Source of the DNA: Chryseobacterium rhizoplanae
GTDB lineage: Bacteria > Bacteroidota > Bacteroidia > Flavobacteriales > Weeksellaceae
Direction of reading: 5' to 3'
Assembly: GCF_900182655.1 (NCBI RefSeq)
Contig: NZ_FXTC01000001.1
Location: 620,001 to 684,000, forward strand
Length of the DNA: 64,000 nucleotides
Part shown: piece by piece, positions 36,541 to 45,941 of the stretch
How positions within the stretch are numbered: position 1 is the first letter of the stretch
How the letters are laid out: each line of letters starts with the position of its first letter
Position numbers and translations under genes: made by a program
Notes under the pieces: generated by a model
Seen by the model: only the letters and a program-made list of their open reading frames with translations
Told to the model about the DNA's origin: nothing
The model's database searches: none

Positions 36541-36650
36541 CATAAGAATATTAAAGGAGTTAAGTTTAATTAGAAAATCATTCTGATTTTAAGTATTATT
36601 CAAACCAAAGCTCGGCTTAATATTCTTAAAAACTTAACCAATCTTAATGG
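36541..36650. repeat. Intergenic inverted-repeat element
   Basis: AAGAATATTAA (36544-36554) and TTAATATTCTT (36617-36627), with nearby GTTAAG/CTTAAC pairs. Only one copy seen in the window, so this may be a hairpin or a member of a larger family. Confidence 0.4.
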
Positions 36651-36673
36651 TTTTATCTTATCCTTGATGCATT

Positions 36674-38338
36674 TTATTTAACTGCGTTTTTTGCTACATC
36701 TTTTCCGATGGAAAGTGAATTTTTATTGGATGTCACTTCTTTAGGAACCAATACTGCTCCTGTTTTGCTTCCTAACACTTTCACAACAGGTTTATTGGCA
36801 GATTCAAACTTCATTGTTGAAAGATTGATGTTTTTACTGTTGTAAATGGTTGCTCCCGTTCCTTCCGAATATTTCAGTTTTACATTTTTCAACTGAATTC
36901 CGTCTGCGTCTACGATGGTTAATGCTTTTCTCGTATCAAACTGCGAATCTTCAATGACTATATTTTTAAGATTCATTTCTGCTAAACCAAATAACGTAAT
37001 GGCTTCATCAGAATTCACGGCATTGATATTTTTAAAGAAAATATTTCTGAAAACAGGTGTTTCTTCTGTTACCGGATATACTTTTTCCGGCGTTTTGTTA
37101 CCTTCCTTCTTTTGGCCATCCTCTAACACAGGAGAAGCTCCTTCATAGAACATATTGAATCCGATTACCTGTGTCGGAATATTAATCATATCAATATTTT
37201 TAATGTAAATATTTTCAACAATTCCGCCTCTTCCACGGGTTGTTTTAAAACGAAGACCGATATCTGTTCCGATGAAGGTACAGTCGGAAACATGGATGTT
37301 CCTTGCTCCGCCGGACATTTCACTCCCGATAACAAAACCTCCATGACCGTGGTATACGACATTGTTTTTGATAATTACATTTTCAGTCGGTATTCCTCTC
37401 TTTCTGCCATCCTTATCTTTTCCTGATTTTATACAGATGGCATCGTCACCCACATCAAAAGTATTATCGTAAATCAAAACATTTTTACATGATTCGAGAT
37501 CTACACCGTCTCCATTTTGTGAAAACCATGGATTTCTGACCGTAAGATTTCTTAAAATAATGTTGGTACACATTAACGGGTGAAGATTCCATGCCGGGGA
37601 ATTCTGGAAGGTAGGTCCGTCTAACAAAACTTTATCACAACCAACTAAACTTACCATTACCGGACGAAGAAAATCTTTAACTGTCGTTAATTCATCTTTA
37701 GAAATTTTATCGGGGACATTGAAACTAGAACTGCTTTCAAATCCTTTTTTATAACTTTCTGAAGGGAACCATGTTTTTCCGTCTGCAGATAATAATCCGC
37801 CAGATTTCACTATGTTTTTCCATTCAGATTCTGAAACTTTGCTTTTTTTGATGGCTCTCCACGCATCACCACTTCCGTCGATTACTCCTTTTCCTGTGAT
37901 GGCAATATTGGTTGCATTTTTCGCGGAAATAGGAGACTGGCAGCGAATGGTGTTTAACCCTTCAAAACTTACGTCAACCAAGGGATAATCTGCTTTATCT
38001 TTACTGAAAACGATGAAAGCGCCTTCTTCCACGTGAAGATTGATATTGCTTTTCAACTCAATGGGACCCGTTAACCACATTCCGCGGGGAATAACCAATT
38101 TTCCGCCACCTTTTATACTAAGGTCTTCAATTGCTTTTTTGAAAGCTTCCGTATTTTTTACATTTCCACCTGCAACGCCACCATATTGTGTGATGGAAAC
38201 GGTGTTGGCTGCAAATGAAGTTTCTGCCACCTGAGGCATTTTAAACTCAATGTTTTTATAAATATCCAGGTTCTGAGCATATGTTTGCCCTGAAAACATC
38301 ATGGCTGCTAAACCGATAATTGTAAGAGACTTCTTCAT
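36674..38338 (-). CDS. GH28 polygalacturonase-like, exported
   Basis: 554 residues with signal peptide (QTYAQN). GH28 beta-helix motifs: NGDGVDLESC, DVGDDAICIKSG (the Asp pair), GHGGFVIGSE and RFKTTRGRGG. All expected catalytic acids are present. It probably hydrolyses galacturonic acid linkages in homogalacturonan or rhamnogalacturonan, producing saturated galacturonate for the UxaC branch. Confidence 0.9.
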   Translation of the reverse strand: MKKSLTIIGLAAMMFSGQTYAQNLDIYKNIEFKMPQVAETSFAANTVSITQYGGVAGGNVKNTEAFKKAIEDLSIKGGGKLVIPRGMWLTGPIELKSNINLHVEEGAFIVFSKDKADYPLVDVSFEGLNTIRCQSPISAKNATNIAITGKGVIDGSGDAWRAIKKSKVSESEWKNIVKSGGLLSADGKTWFPSESYKKGFESSSSFNVPDKISKDELTTVKDFLRPVMVSLVGCDKVLLDGPTFQNSPAWNLHPLMCTNIILRNLTVRNPWFSQNGDGVDLESCKNVLIYDNTFDVGDDAICIKSGKDKDGRKRGIPTENVIIKNNVVYHGHGGFVIGSEMSGGARNIHVSDCTFIGTDIGLRFKTTRGRGGIVENIYIKNIDMINIPTQVIGFNMFYEGASPVLEDGQKKEGNKTPEKVYPVTEETPVFRNIFFKNINAVNSDEAITLFGLAEMNLKNIVIEDSQFDTRKALTIVDADGIQLKNVKLKYSEGTGATIYNSKNINLSTMKFESANKPVVKVLGSKTGAVLVPKEVTSNKNSLSIGKDVAKNAVK

Positions 38339-38339
38339 T

Positions 38340-39182
38340 TTATTTTTTCTGAGTTTTAATTACTTTTTTAAATTCCTGGTAAACAATGGACGCCACTGCT
38401 TTTGCACCTTCCGGCTGAAAATGGGTATTGTCTTTTTGACCCTTCGGATAGGCTTCATACACATTCTCAGGGAGATTCATGAAATAGTGATTCGTTGTAA
38501 AGTCCTGTCCTTTCTTTGTAAAATATTCCATGGATAATTTGTTTAAATCGATGTAAGGAACATTCATTTCTTTAGCAATTTCAATGGGAGCCTGTGTATA
38601 TTCTCCATGTACATTTTCCAGTTTGCCATCTTTCCAGGGATAATTTCTGGCAACGGGTGTTAAGATGATAGGATGTGCACCTTTTTGTTTTGTCTGCGTT
38701 ACAAATAATCTTAAAAATTCTTTATATCCTTCAATATTTACATACCGTTCTGTATGCTTTTCAGAACTGTCATTATGACCAAACTGCATAATGACATAAT
38801 CGTTCGGCTGCAAATGGTCATATACATATCTCCATCTTCCTTCCTGAAAAAATGTTCTGGTACTTCTTCCGCCATGCGCTCTGTCGATAACAGCAACAGA
38901 ATCTGTTGTAATTGCGGGTTTCAGAGAAGCCAGACTGTCTTTTGTAAAATAGGGCTGAAAAACCTGTCCCCATCCGGTAATCGGGTAGCGGACTTTCATA
39001 TAATCTTTTCCAGGTTCGTAATCCCCGGTATAATCTGCCATTGTGGAATCTCCGATAAGATAAATATGGGTGACCTTTTTATTGTGTTTTGCCATTGCCT
39101 TTTGGACGTTGTTTTGTGATTGACATGCAGACAATAGCAAAACGACGAATAAAAATGAAACTATCTTAAATTTTCTTTTCAT
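38340..39182 (-). CDS. Rhamnogalacturonan acetylesterase, lipoprotein (SGNH, CE12-like)
   Basis: 280 residues from the ATG at 39182 (MKRKFKIVSFLF); the upstream extension is not signal-like. Lipobox LSAC predicts a lipoprotein. SGNH blocks GDSTMADY, GWGQVFQP, HGGRSTRTFF, IMQFGHNDSSEK and DNTHFQPEGA are present. It is the second acetylesterase of the block and, being membrane-anchored, may act at a different place from the one at 33479. Confidence 0.88.
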   Translation of the reverse strand: MKRKFKIVSFLFVVLLLSACQSQNNVQKAMAKHNKKVTHIYLIGDSTMADYTGDYEPGKDYMKVRYPITGWGQVFQPYFTKDSLASLKPAITTDSVAVIDRAHGGRSTRTFFQEGRWRYVYDHLQPNDYVIMQFGHNDSSEKHTERYVNIEGYKEFLRLFVTQTKQKGAHPIILTPVARNYPWKDGKLENVHGEYTQAPIEIAKEMNVPYIDLNKLSMEYFTKKGQDFTTNHYFMNLPENVYEAYPKGQKDNTHFQPEGAKAVASIVYQEFKKVIKTQKK

Positions 39183-39204
39183 GACTAATATATCTTGTTG
39201 GTAA

Positions 39205-39356
39205 CCGCAAAGACGCAAAGTTTTTAATTTTCACTCTATTTTTAAGGCACAAGAAAATCAGAGATTTTCAATAAGTTTTATAGAATTAATTTTTATCGAA
39301 GATAAAATCCTTGCCTCTCAATGTGAGTACCTTTAAAGCTTCTTTATGTCTTTGTA
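39205..39356. repeat. Interspersed intergenic repeat A, copy 3
   Basis: Starts CGCAAAGACGCAAAG like copy 2; the interior AAGAAAATCAGAGATTTTCA and GATAAAATCCTTG match. The right end is more diverged (CTTTATGTCTTTG). It lies between two genes of the same leftward unit. Confidence 0.75.
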
Positions 39357-39372
39357 ACATCCAATCCTAATT

Positions 39373-41013
39373 CTACTTTTTAGTAATTCTAAACCAGTCG
39401 AAATCTGCATATCCTCCACGAGGTGCTTTTGCAGTACTTATACTATATAAACCGACTTTTGCACCGATCCATTTTCCGGGTTTTGACTGAAAAACGTCAC
39501 CTGCTTTTATGAAATTTTTTCCGTTTTCACTGTAACTGAACTGGCATAGGCCGTTCGGCTCACTTACATTTACTTTTAAATAGACTTCGTTTCCTTTTAA
39601 TTTTGTTTCAAACAGAACCTTCTCTTCACCTCCTTTATCTGCTTTTTCAGCTCTTCTTAACTGAATATAGAATCCATCGGGTTTATTGGTAATCACAATT
39701 GACTCATGATCTAATCCCATTACTAATAAACCTGCAGTTTTGCCTTCTTTAGCATCTTCGGGAGTTAATTTTACTTTGGTAGAAGCTGCAAAATTCGGGG
39801 CTGGGAATTTTTGGGTTAACAGATTCGGAACATTCCATAGATTTTTTTCACCTTCAGGAACTTTTATTGAAAATAATCTTAAAAATTTCTGTCCGGGAAG
39901 TTTAGAAGACCACACGATATTTTCGTTGGCGCTCCATTGCCATTGAATTCCTAATTTTTCACCATCAAATTCATCTGTTTCAGGAGGAGTAGCGACAGGG
40001 TAGGATTTTCCCACGTTGGGTTTTTTATAGGTTAAAACCGGCTCTCCGATTCCGTTTTTATTATTATCGATCCCGATGATAGGCCAGTCTTTTTCCCACT
40101 TCATCGGTTGTAAGTGAACGATTCTTCCGCCCGCATCCACATCCTGGAAATGGTAGAACCAATCTTCCCCTGAAGGTGTATCTACCCAAGCACCCTGATG
40201 AGGTCCGTTGATTTTTGTTGATCCCTGTTCCAGCGCTACTTTTTCTTCGTAGGGTCCGTAAATATTTTTTGATCTTAATACCAATTGCCAACCGGTTGCT
40301 ACACCACCTGCAGGAGCAAAAATGTAGTAATAACCGTTTCTTTTATACATTTTCGGACCTTCCACTGTTGGGTGTGCATCGTGGCCATCGAAAATGTGAA
40401 CCCCTTTATCCAGGACTTTTGTTCCTTCGGGATTCATTTTGTTAAGAGTCAGAATACTTTTCACTCCGGCGCGGCTTCCTGCCCAACCATGTACTAAATA
40501 AGCATTTCCATCCTCATCCCAAAACGGACAGGAGTCGATTAAACCTTTTCCTTCCATTACCAAAACAGGCTTCTCCCAGGTTCCCAGCGGATTTTTAGTT
40601 TTCACCATGTAAATTCCAAAATCGGGATCGCCCCAATAGATGTAAAATTCACCTTTGTGGAATCTGATACTGGGTGCCCAAACTCCGTCACCTCTTTTTG
40701 GTGTGGAAAAATGGTTGTTTGGAAGTACATCAGGAAGTGCATAATTCATCAGTTCCCAGTTGACCATATCTTTTGAATGAAGAATGGGCAGTCCCGGAGC
40801 TTCATTGAAACTTGAAGCGGTCATATAATAATCTTCACCAACACGAATAGCGTCCGGATCAGAATAATCGGCGTATAAAACCGGATTTCTGTAATTTTTC
40901 CCCTGATCTGCAGTCCAGACTTCAGAAACAATGTTTTTCTCCTGTGCGTTGAGGTATGTTGGGGCAGCTGAAAATAATATGATCGCTGCTATATTTAAAA
41001 GTTTTGTCTTCAT
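39373..41013 (-). CDS. GH43-family arabinosidase/xylosidase-like, exported
   Basis: 546 residues with a signal peptide (YLNAQE). Five-bladed propeller domain with NPVLYADYSDPDAIRV (Asp base), DSCPFWDEDGNAYLVHG (modulating Asp) and EGPKMYKRNGYYYIF (acid Glu), then a C-terminal beta-sandwich from about 350 ending PRGGYADFDWFRI. Probably trims arabinose or galactose-type side chains of rhamnogalacturonan-I. Periplasmic by signal. Confidence 0.88.
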   Translation of the reverse strand: MKTKLLNIAAIILFSAAPTYLNAQEKNIVSEVWTADQGKNYRNPVLYADYSDPDAIRVGEDYYMTASSFNEAPGLPILHSKDMVNWELMNYALPDVLPNNHFSTPKRGDGVWAPSIRFHKGEFYIYWGDPDFGIYMVKTKNPLGTWEKPVLVMEGKGLIDSCPFWDEDGNAYLVHGWAGSRAGVKSILTLNKMNPEGTKVLDKGVHIFDGHDAHPTVEGPKMYKRNGYYYIFAPAGGVATGWQLVLRSKNIYGPYEEKVALEQGSTKINGPHQGAWVDTPSGEDWFYHFQDVDAGGRIVHLQPMKWEKDWPIIGIDNNKNGIGEPVLTYKKPNVGKSYPVATPPETDEFDGEKLGIQWQWSANENIVWSSKLPGQKFLRLFSIKVPEGEKNLWNVPNLLTQKFPAPNFAASTKVKLTPEDAKEGKTAGLLVMGLDHESIVITNKPDGFYIQLRRAEKADKGGEEKVLFETKLKGNEVYLKVNVSEPNGLCQFSYSENGKNFIKAGDVFQSKPGKWIGAKVGLYSISTAKAPRGGYADFDWFRITKK

Positions 41014-41063
41014 AAAATCAGATTCATTATTTAGGTAATAGGAATCAGCTTGCGGTTCTTGAT

Positions 41064-42323
41064 TTATTTTTCAAATTCTAAACTTGCCAAAATGAATGGT
41101 CCTGTTCCTTTTCCGTCATTTGAACGGACTTCTTCGTTGACATAATATTCGTAAGAACCGTCTCTGTAAGGTTTTCCTCCTAATCCGGCAACGGCACAGC
41201 ATTTATTTAAATTAACCACGCCGTTTTCATCAACCGTTATTAAATTTTTGATAATTCCGTCGTAACCTTTTTTTGCAGCAGCTTTGTATGATTTTGGAAG
41301 ATAACCTTCGTTAACCGATTTAATGATCGTATAAACGAACATTGCTGACGCTGTCGCTTCTTCATAATTACCCTTTTCCAAAGGCTTGTCTAAAATCTGA
41401 TACCAAAGACCGGATTTTTTATCTTGAACTTTAATGACGGCATCTGCGTAAGATTGTAGGTAAGAAATTAATCTTGCTCTTCCCGGATGGTTTTTAGGTA
41501 AATAATCCAATACATCTACCATGGCCATTCCGTACCAGCCCATCGCTCTTCCCCAGAAATTTGGGGAAAGTCCGGTTTCTTTATTGGCCCAGGCTTCTTT
41601 TTTACTTTCATCCCAGGCATGATAAAGAAGTCCTGTTTTTTTGTCTAAAAGATTTTTCTGAACGGAATCAAATTGGAAAACAATATCATCATACGCTTTC
41701 TGAGCATCTGCGCCTTTGATAAAATCTTTTGTATAGTGTGTGTAGAAAGGCATTCCCATATAAAGTCCATCCAGCCAAACCTGGTAAGGATAGATTTTTT
41801 TATGCCAGAAAGATCCTTCATTGGTTCTGGGCTGCCCATCGATTTGTAAACGTAAAGTCTGAAGAGCCTTCAGGTATTTCTCTTTTTTCTCTTTTTCATA
41901 AAGGTAAAGAAGAACATTTCCGCTGTTGAGCATGTCAATATTATACTTAGAAATGTCGTAGGTAAGGATTGTACCGTCTTCTTTAATCAGGTCTTCACCG
42001 AAACCGCTGATATAATCGTAATATTCTTTTTTGCCTGTTTTTGCATATACTTTTTCTGCACCGTCCAAAACTATCGCTGATGGATAGGTCCATTTCGGGC
42101 TTTTACTGAAATCAAGCATCCAGGCTTGGGGGAATCTATGTATTTCGGAAAGCAGCATTCTTTCTGACCATTTCAAATTGGAAGGAATTATTTTTCCTGA
42201 TTTTGAAGTTTCTGTTGAAGTTTTTGCTGCGGTTACATTTTTGGTTTGAGCACATGCAAGGAACATTCCTGAACCTAAAATGGCCACTGCATATGCTTTT
42301 ATTGTATTGTTAATGAAATTCAT
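41064..42323 (-). CDS. GH105 unsaturated rhamnogalacturonyl hydrolase, lipoprotein
   Basis: 419 residues; lipobox FLAC near residue 24 predicts a lipoprotein. (alpha/alpha)6 fold motifs: VWLDGLYMGMPF (catalytic Asp region), LLYHAWDESKKEAW, NFWGRAMGWYGMAMVDVL. Hydrolyses the unsaturated uronate end left by lyases, releasing unsaturated galacturonate for KdgF. It ends 51 bases before the GH43 gene and starts 11 bases after the DUF4861 stop, fitting one transcript. Confidence 0.9.
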   Translation of the reverse strand: MNFINNTIKAYAVAILGSGMFLACAQTKNVTAAKTSTETSKSGKIIPSNLKWSERMLLSEIHRFPQAWMLDFSKSPKWTYPSAIVLDGAEKVYAKTGKKEYYDYISGFGEDLIKEDGTILTYDISKYNIDMLNSGNVLLYLYEKEKKEKYLKALQTLRLQIDGQPRTNEGSFWHKKIYPYQVWLDGLYMGMPFYTHYTKDFIKGADAQKAYDDIVFQFDSVQKNLLDKKTGLLYHAWDESKKEAWANKETGLSPNFWGRAMGWYGMAMVDVLDYLPKNHPGRARLISYLQSYADAVIKVQDKKSGLWYQILDKPLEKGNYEEATASAMFVYTIIKSVNEGYLPKSYKAAAKKGYDGIIKNLITVDENGVVNLNKCCAVAGLGGKPYRDGSYEYYVNEEVRSNDGKGTGPFILASLEFEK

Positions 42324-42333
42324 GATCTAAACT

Positions 42334-43332
42334 TTAAAGTTGATTATTTTTATCTAAAATTTCCAGTTTTTTATCCAGGTCCTGATAAAATGCTTCTTCT
42401 GTTATCAAACCGTTTGGTTCCAATGACCAGGCTCCTAAAAAGTAATAAGAGACATTCTTTGTTTTCTTGAAAACCACGGTATGCGTTGATTTTGTTTTTA
42501 CATATTTATCAAAACTTTCGAGAGGATAAAAGATAGCCATCCCCAGATTGTCATCTTTTTTCGTTTCGGTTTGATTGCCATAAGTAGCAATATAGCCCCA
42601 TTTTTTATTTTTACTGATTCCCTGTTTTAACGGAATATTTTTAAAAGCAACAATTCCGGTACATAATCCTGAAATGGTATTTCTTAAGTTTAAATCTACT
42701 TTTACAAACCTGTCTCTGTTGAAAATCGTCAGTTTTGACTGTAAATCGATGGGATTTCCCCAGGTTTTCCAGCCTTTATAATCGATAGATGCGTAAGACT
42801 GGTCTTTTTCATTAACAACTTTTACGGCTGTATTTTTTACAATTTTAAAAGTTTCAACAAAATCATTTTGTTCATCATATCTTCCATAAGAACCGATGCC
42901 AATCGTACGGCCGGATTTCAAGATATCCTGTCCCCAGGGGGCATCGTGATGATAGGATTCAAAGCCGTCTTGTCCGACTTCAGGTAAAACCAAAGTGTTT
43001 ATTTTTTTACCGAAAATATCCGTAGCATTTCTCCAGTCCAGATATAATCTGTAGCCGATCTGGTTGTTTTCCAGTCCGATACCTTCATATCGGATATAGT
43101 AAGAATGATCGGTATGAGATTCAGGAAGAGTGATTTCCTGAATATTTTTGAAAGTTCCTCCAATGTATTGATTACCTTCCCATTTTCCGCCATCTTTTAC
43201 GGAAAGTTCTGCATAGGAAAAGGGAGCTTTTGGATTTTTCTTAATTTTTTCAATTACAGAAGTCTGAGCCAGAGAAAATGCTGAACTCAAAAATGCTCCT
43301 GCCATTATTATTCTAAACAAGTTGAATTTCAT
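42334..43332 (-). CDS. DUF4861 family exported protein, second copy
   Basis: 332 residues with a signal peptide (AFSLAQ). DUF4861 features: GLENNQIGYRLYLDWRNATDIFGK, YHHDAPWGQDILKSGRTIGIGSYG, FVKVDLNL, GIVAFKN. It lacks the N-terminal acidic-loop module of the copy at 25656, so it is the minimal form. Position between GH105 and a lyase suggests a role in uronate or rhamnogalacturonan breakdown. The reaction is unknown to me. Confidence 0.8.
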   Translation of the reverse strand: MKFNLFRIIMAGAFLSSAFSLAQTSVIEKIKKNPKAPFSYAELSVKDGGKWEGNQYIGGTFKNIQEITLPESHTDHSYYIRYEGIGLENNQIGYRLYLDWRNATDIFGKKINTLVLPEVGQDGFESYHHDAPWGQDILKSGRTIGIGSYGRYDEQNDFVETFKIVKNTAVKVVNEKDQSYASIDYKGWKTWGNPIDLQSKLTIFNRDRFVKVDLNLRNTISGLCTGIVAFKNIPLKQGISKNKKWGYIATYGNQTETKKDDNLGMAIFYPLESFDKYVKTKSTHTVVFKKTKNVSYYFLGAWSLEPNGLITEEAFYQDLDKKLEILDKNNQL

Positions 43333-43380
43333 AATATTTTTTATTAGATAACTGGTTCTTTTAACTAAAAGTTTTCATGG

Positions 43381-44799
43381 TTATTGGTATTGTCTTTCGG
43401 TTATTTTTTTAACCAGATCATTAAAATATACTTCAATATTATCATAGTTTTTGTCCAAATCCCGTTCGTTGGAATTGGCCACTTTTGGATTTAATTTATT
43501 CTTAATTTCCCATTCATCAGGCATCCCGTCGTTGTCCGAATCGGGTAGGGGGTTGCCTGTTTTTAAATCTGGAAATCCGCCGACATCTTTTTGAGAATCT
43601 ATGATTCCGTTGGAACTTCCTTTTGAACCGCTGTAAGTGAAGCTTCCGTTTTTTACATCTTTTAAAACATGTAAATCCACGGCATCCCTTACTAAACTGG
43701 CACCGCCGATCTGTAAAATTTTATCATAAGCTGCTTTCGCAGCATCAGTTTTTACATTATTCTGAATATCATGAGGCTTGTTGATTTTTATTTCATTTTT
43801 ATCTTTTTCCATCAGGTTATAAGACGGTTTCATCTGTGCGAAAACTCCTTGTGTCCAATTGTCTTTTGTTACTTCTGCATTTCCTTCAATCACATTTCCG
43901 CTGATGTAATATTTCCCCCAGATATTGTAAACTTCTGTCTCTGGTTTTTCATTTTTATCAATGGCAACAATTCTCTGTCTGGTCATGGTTGCAGGTCCCG
44001 GTTTGTAGTAATTATTAACCATATTTACGTTCATTCCTTCACCACCGTAGATATTGTTGTGTCCCCAGTTGTAGATCACATTATTTCTGAAATCGGTAAG
44101 ATCGGTCAGGGCAAATTTACTTCCCGCATATTCTCCCAATCTCGGGTTTCTACTGTCGTGATGAGCGTAGAGATTATGGTGAAAACTTGCAAATTTTCCT
44201 CCTGCAATTCCGCCATATCCGTGAGCGCCTTTCCGGTGAGCCGAATTTCTTAAACTTTCTGCGATCACGCACCATTGAAGCGTGGTGTTTTCATTCACAT
44301 AAATGGATACTGTTTCATCTGTTGACCAACTCATAGAGCAATGATCAACGATTAGATTTTTGATAAATCTTGCCCCTAACGCATCGCCTTCAAAATTTTT
44401 CTGATCGCCCATTCTGAATCGTATGTAACGTATAACTACATTGTCTGCGCCTATGAAAGTTTCGTAATTGGCAACTGTAATTCCATCTCCGGGAGCGGTT
44501 TGTCCGGCAACGGTAACATCGCCTTCCTTTATCTTTAAAGGGGATTCCAGATAAATGGTTCCGCCGGTTTTAAACACAATATATCTCGGACCTTTTTGGT
44601 CTAAAGCATATCTTAAAGTGCCTTCTGAGCCATCATCTGTTAGTTTTGTTACGAAATAAACCCTTCCGCCGCGGCCACCTGTTGTATATCTTCCGAAACC
44701 TTCTGCTTCCGGAAAACTCAAGACTTCCTGAGCATTGGTCAACATAGCAATACCACATAAGGTCCCTATCGTGAACATTTTTTTGAAGTGTTTTTTCAT
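43381..44799 (-). CDS. Pectate lyase-like protein, PL1 type
   Basis: 472 residues with signal peptide (LTNAQE). Opens FPEAEGFGRYTTGGRGG, the same start as the T9SS lyase at 22451, then TVAGQTAPGDGI, LIVDHCSMSWSTDE, the PL1-type HHDSRNPRLGEYAG with a conserved Arg, and FRNNVIYNWG. A DSDNDGMPDEWE calcium-type motif lies near the end; no sorting domain, so this one stays periplasmic. Next to SusD and CE8 in the leftward unit. Confidence 0.88.
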   Translation of the reverse strand: MKKHFKKMFTIGTLCGIAMLTNAQEVLSFPEAEGFGRYTTGGRGGRVYFVTKLTDDGSEGTLRYALDQKGPRYIVFKTGGTIYLESPLKIKEGDVTVAGQTAPGDGITVANYETFIGADNVVIRYIRFRMGDQKNFEGDALGARFIKNLIVDHCSMSWSTDETVSIYVNENTTLQWCVIAESLRNSAHRKGAHGYGGIAGGKFASFHHNLYAHHDSRNPRLGEYAGSKFALTDLTDFRNNVIYNWGHNNIYGGEGMNVNMVNNYYKPGPATMTRQRIVAIDKNEKPETEVYNIWGKYYISGNVIEGNAEVTKDNWTQGVFAQMKPSYNLMEKDKNEIKINKPHDIQNNVKTDAAKAAYDKILQIGGASLVRDAVDLHVLKDVKNGSFTYSGSKGSSNGIIDSQKDVGGFPDLKTGNPLPDSDNDGMPDEWEIKNKLNPKVANSNERDLDKNYDNIEVYFNDLVKKITERQYQ

Positions 44800-44836
44800 G
44801 ATTGAAAATTCTTGGTGTTTTGGATTTGGATTAGGT

Positions 44837-45859
44837 TTATTTCAAACTTTTTTTGATGTTCCAACGGTCGTTTCCTTTTAAAATAATTTCTGTAGTGTAT
44901 TTTTTTCTTTCTTCTTTTGTTAATTGATGTGACCACGGAACTCTTTTGGAAATATGGGCTCCGCTTCCTTTTGAGTTGAATTCTGCATAGAAAGTGGTCT
45001 TTTCTGCATCAGGTTTGCTCCAGTTGTGCCATCCTTCAGGTTTTATGGTAGAATTGATTTCGCAATCAATGTAAACGGTTTTTGCAAAAGGTCTCCAGGG
45101 TCTTCCTAAATACACTGAGTTTTCTTTGGCATTTCCGATGATTTTTGAATTGATAAAAACAAATCCGAACTCGTTTTCCTGTGGGGTAGAAGCGGCTGTA
45201 ACGTAGCTTGCCGTTTCTTTAGAATAAATGGTGCAGTTTTCAAAAACGGCAGTTCCGGCTCCGAAAATATAATCGGTTGTACCTTCGATATAGCAGTTTT
45301 TAAAGTAATTTCTTGATGGTTTTGTCTTGTCAGTGGAATCCTGAACTCCTTTTAAGTACAAGGTATCCTGATTTCCTAAGAATCTGCAGTTTTCAAAAGC
45401 GATTCTGTCTCCTGAAGTCAGTACGGCAACGGCCTGCCCAACTCTTCCTGAGCTGTTTTCAAATGAAATGTTTTTCGCTGTGAAATTATTTGAATAAATA
45501 AAAATAGTAGAAGAACCTGTGGTTCCGATATCTTTTCCTTCTGCATTCTTTTTTGAAGCAAAATCATCATACGTAATGATGGTGTTCTGAGGGTTTTCTC
45601 CTTCTAATACAATGGGTCCTTTTGTTTCAGGAATGGTGATTTTTTCTTTGTAAACTCCGGGTTTAATTAAAATTTTTGTCCTTATAGAAGAATCATTTTC
45701 AATGGCATCAATGGCTTGTTGTACGGTGGTAAAGCTGCCTTTTCCGTCTTTTGAAACCACGATCGTTTTATCGGCAGTTTTAAAAGAAAGAAGGCTTAAC
45801 AATAGTATCGAAAGTATTGAAATGAAGTTAAAATTTATATTAATCAGAGGAGCTTTCAT
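44837..45859 (-). CDS. Pectin methylesterase, CE8, second copy
   Basis: 340 residues with an N-terminal hydrophobic signal (SILSILLLSLLSF). CE8 motifs: VGQAVAVLTSG, NQDTLYLKG, GTTDYIFGAGTAVFENC (catalytic Asp), YLGRPWRPFAKTVYI (Arg). Same role as the copy at 34435. It follows susD at 82 bases. Confidence 0.9.
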   Translation of the reverse strand: MKAPLININFNFISILSILLLSLLSFKTADKTIVVSKDGKGSFTTVQQAIDAIENDSSIRTKILIKPGVYKEKITIPETKGPIVLEGENPQNTIITYDDFASKKNAEGKDIGTTGSSTIFIYSNNFTAKNISFENSSGRVGQAVAVLTSGDRIAFENCRFLGNQDTLYLKGVQDSTDKTKPSRNYFKNCYIEGTTDYIFGAGTAVFENCTIYSKETASYVTAASTPQENEFGFVFINSKIIGNAKENSVYLGRPWRPFAKTVYIDCEINSTIKPEGWHNWSKPDAEKTTFYAEFNSKGSGAHISKRVPWSHQLTKEERKKYTTEIILKGNDRWNIKKSLK

Positions 45860-45941
45860 AAAGGTTTAATGTGATTTAAAATACAGACTTAGCCTAGGCC
45901 AAGCCTGTATTCTCAACTTAATATGAATGTATTTTTAATTT

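Noticed and set aside
36541..36650. Riboswitch candidate upstream of GH28
   Set aside because: Only simple inverted AT-rich pairs, with no known aptamer features.
33320..39356. CRISPR array or insertion sequence formed by the family A repeats
   Set aside because: The copies are about 150 bases, kilobases apart, and encode no transposase; they are palindromic intergenic repeats.
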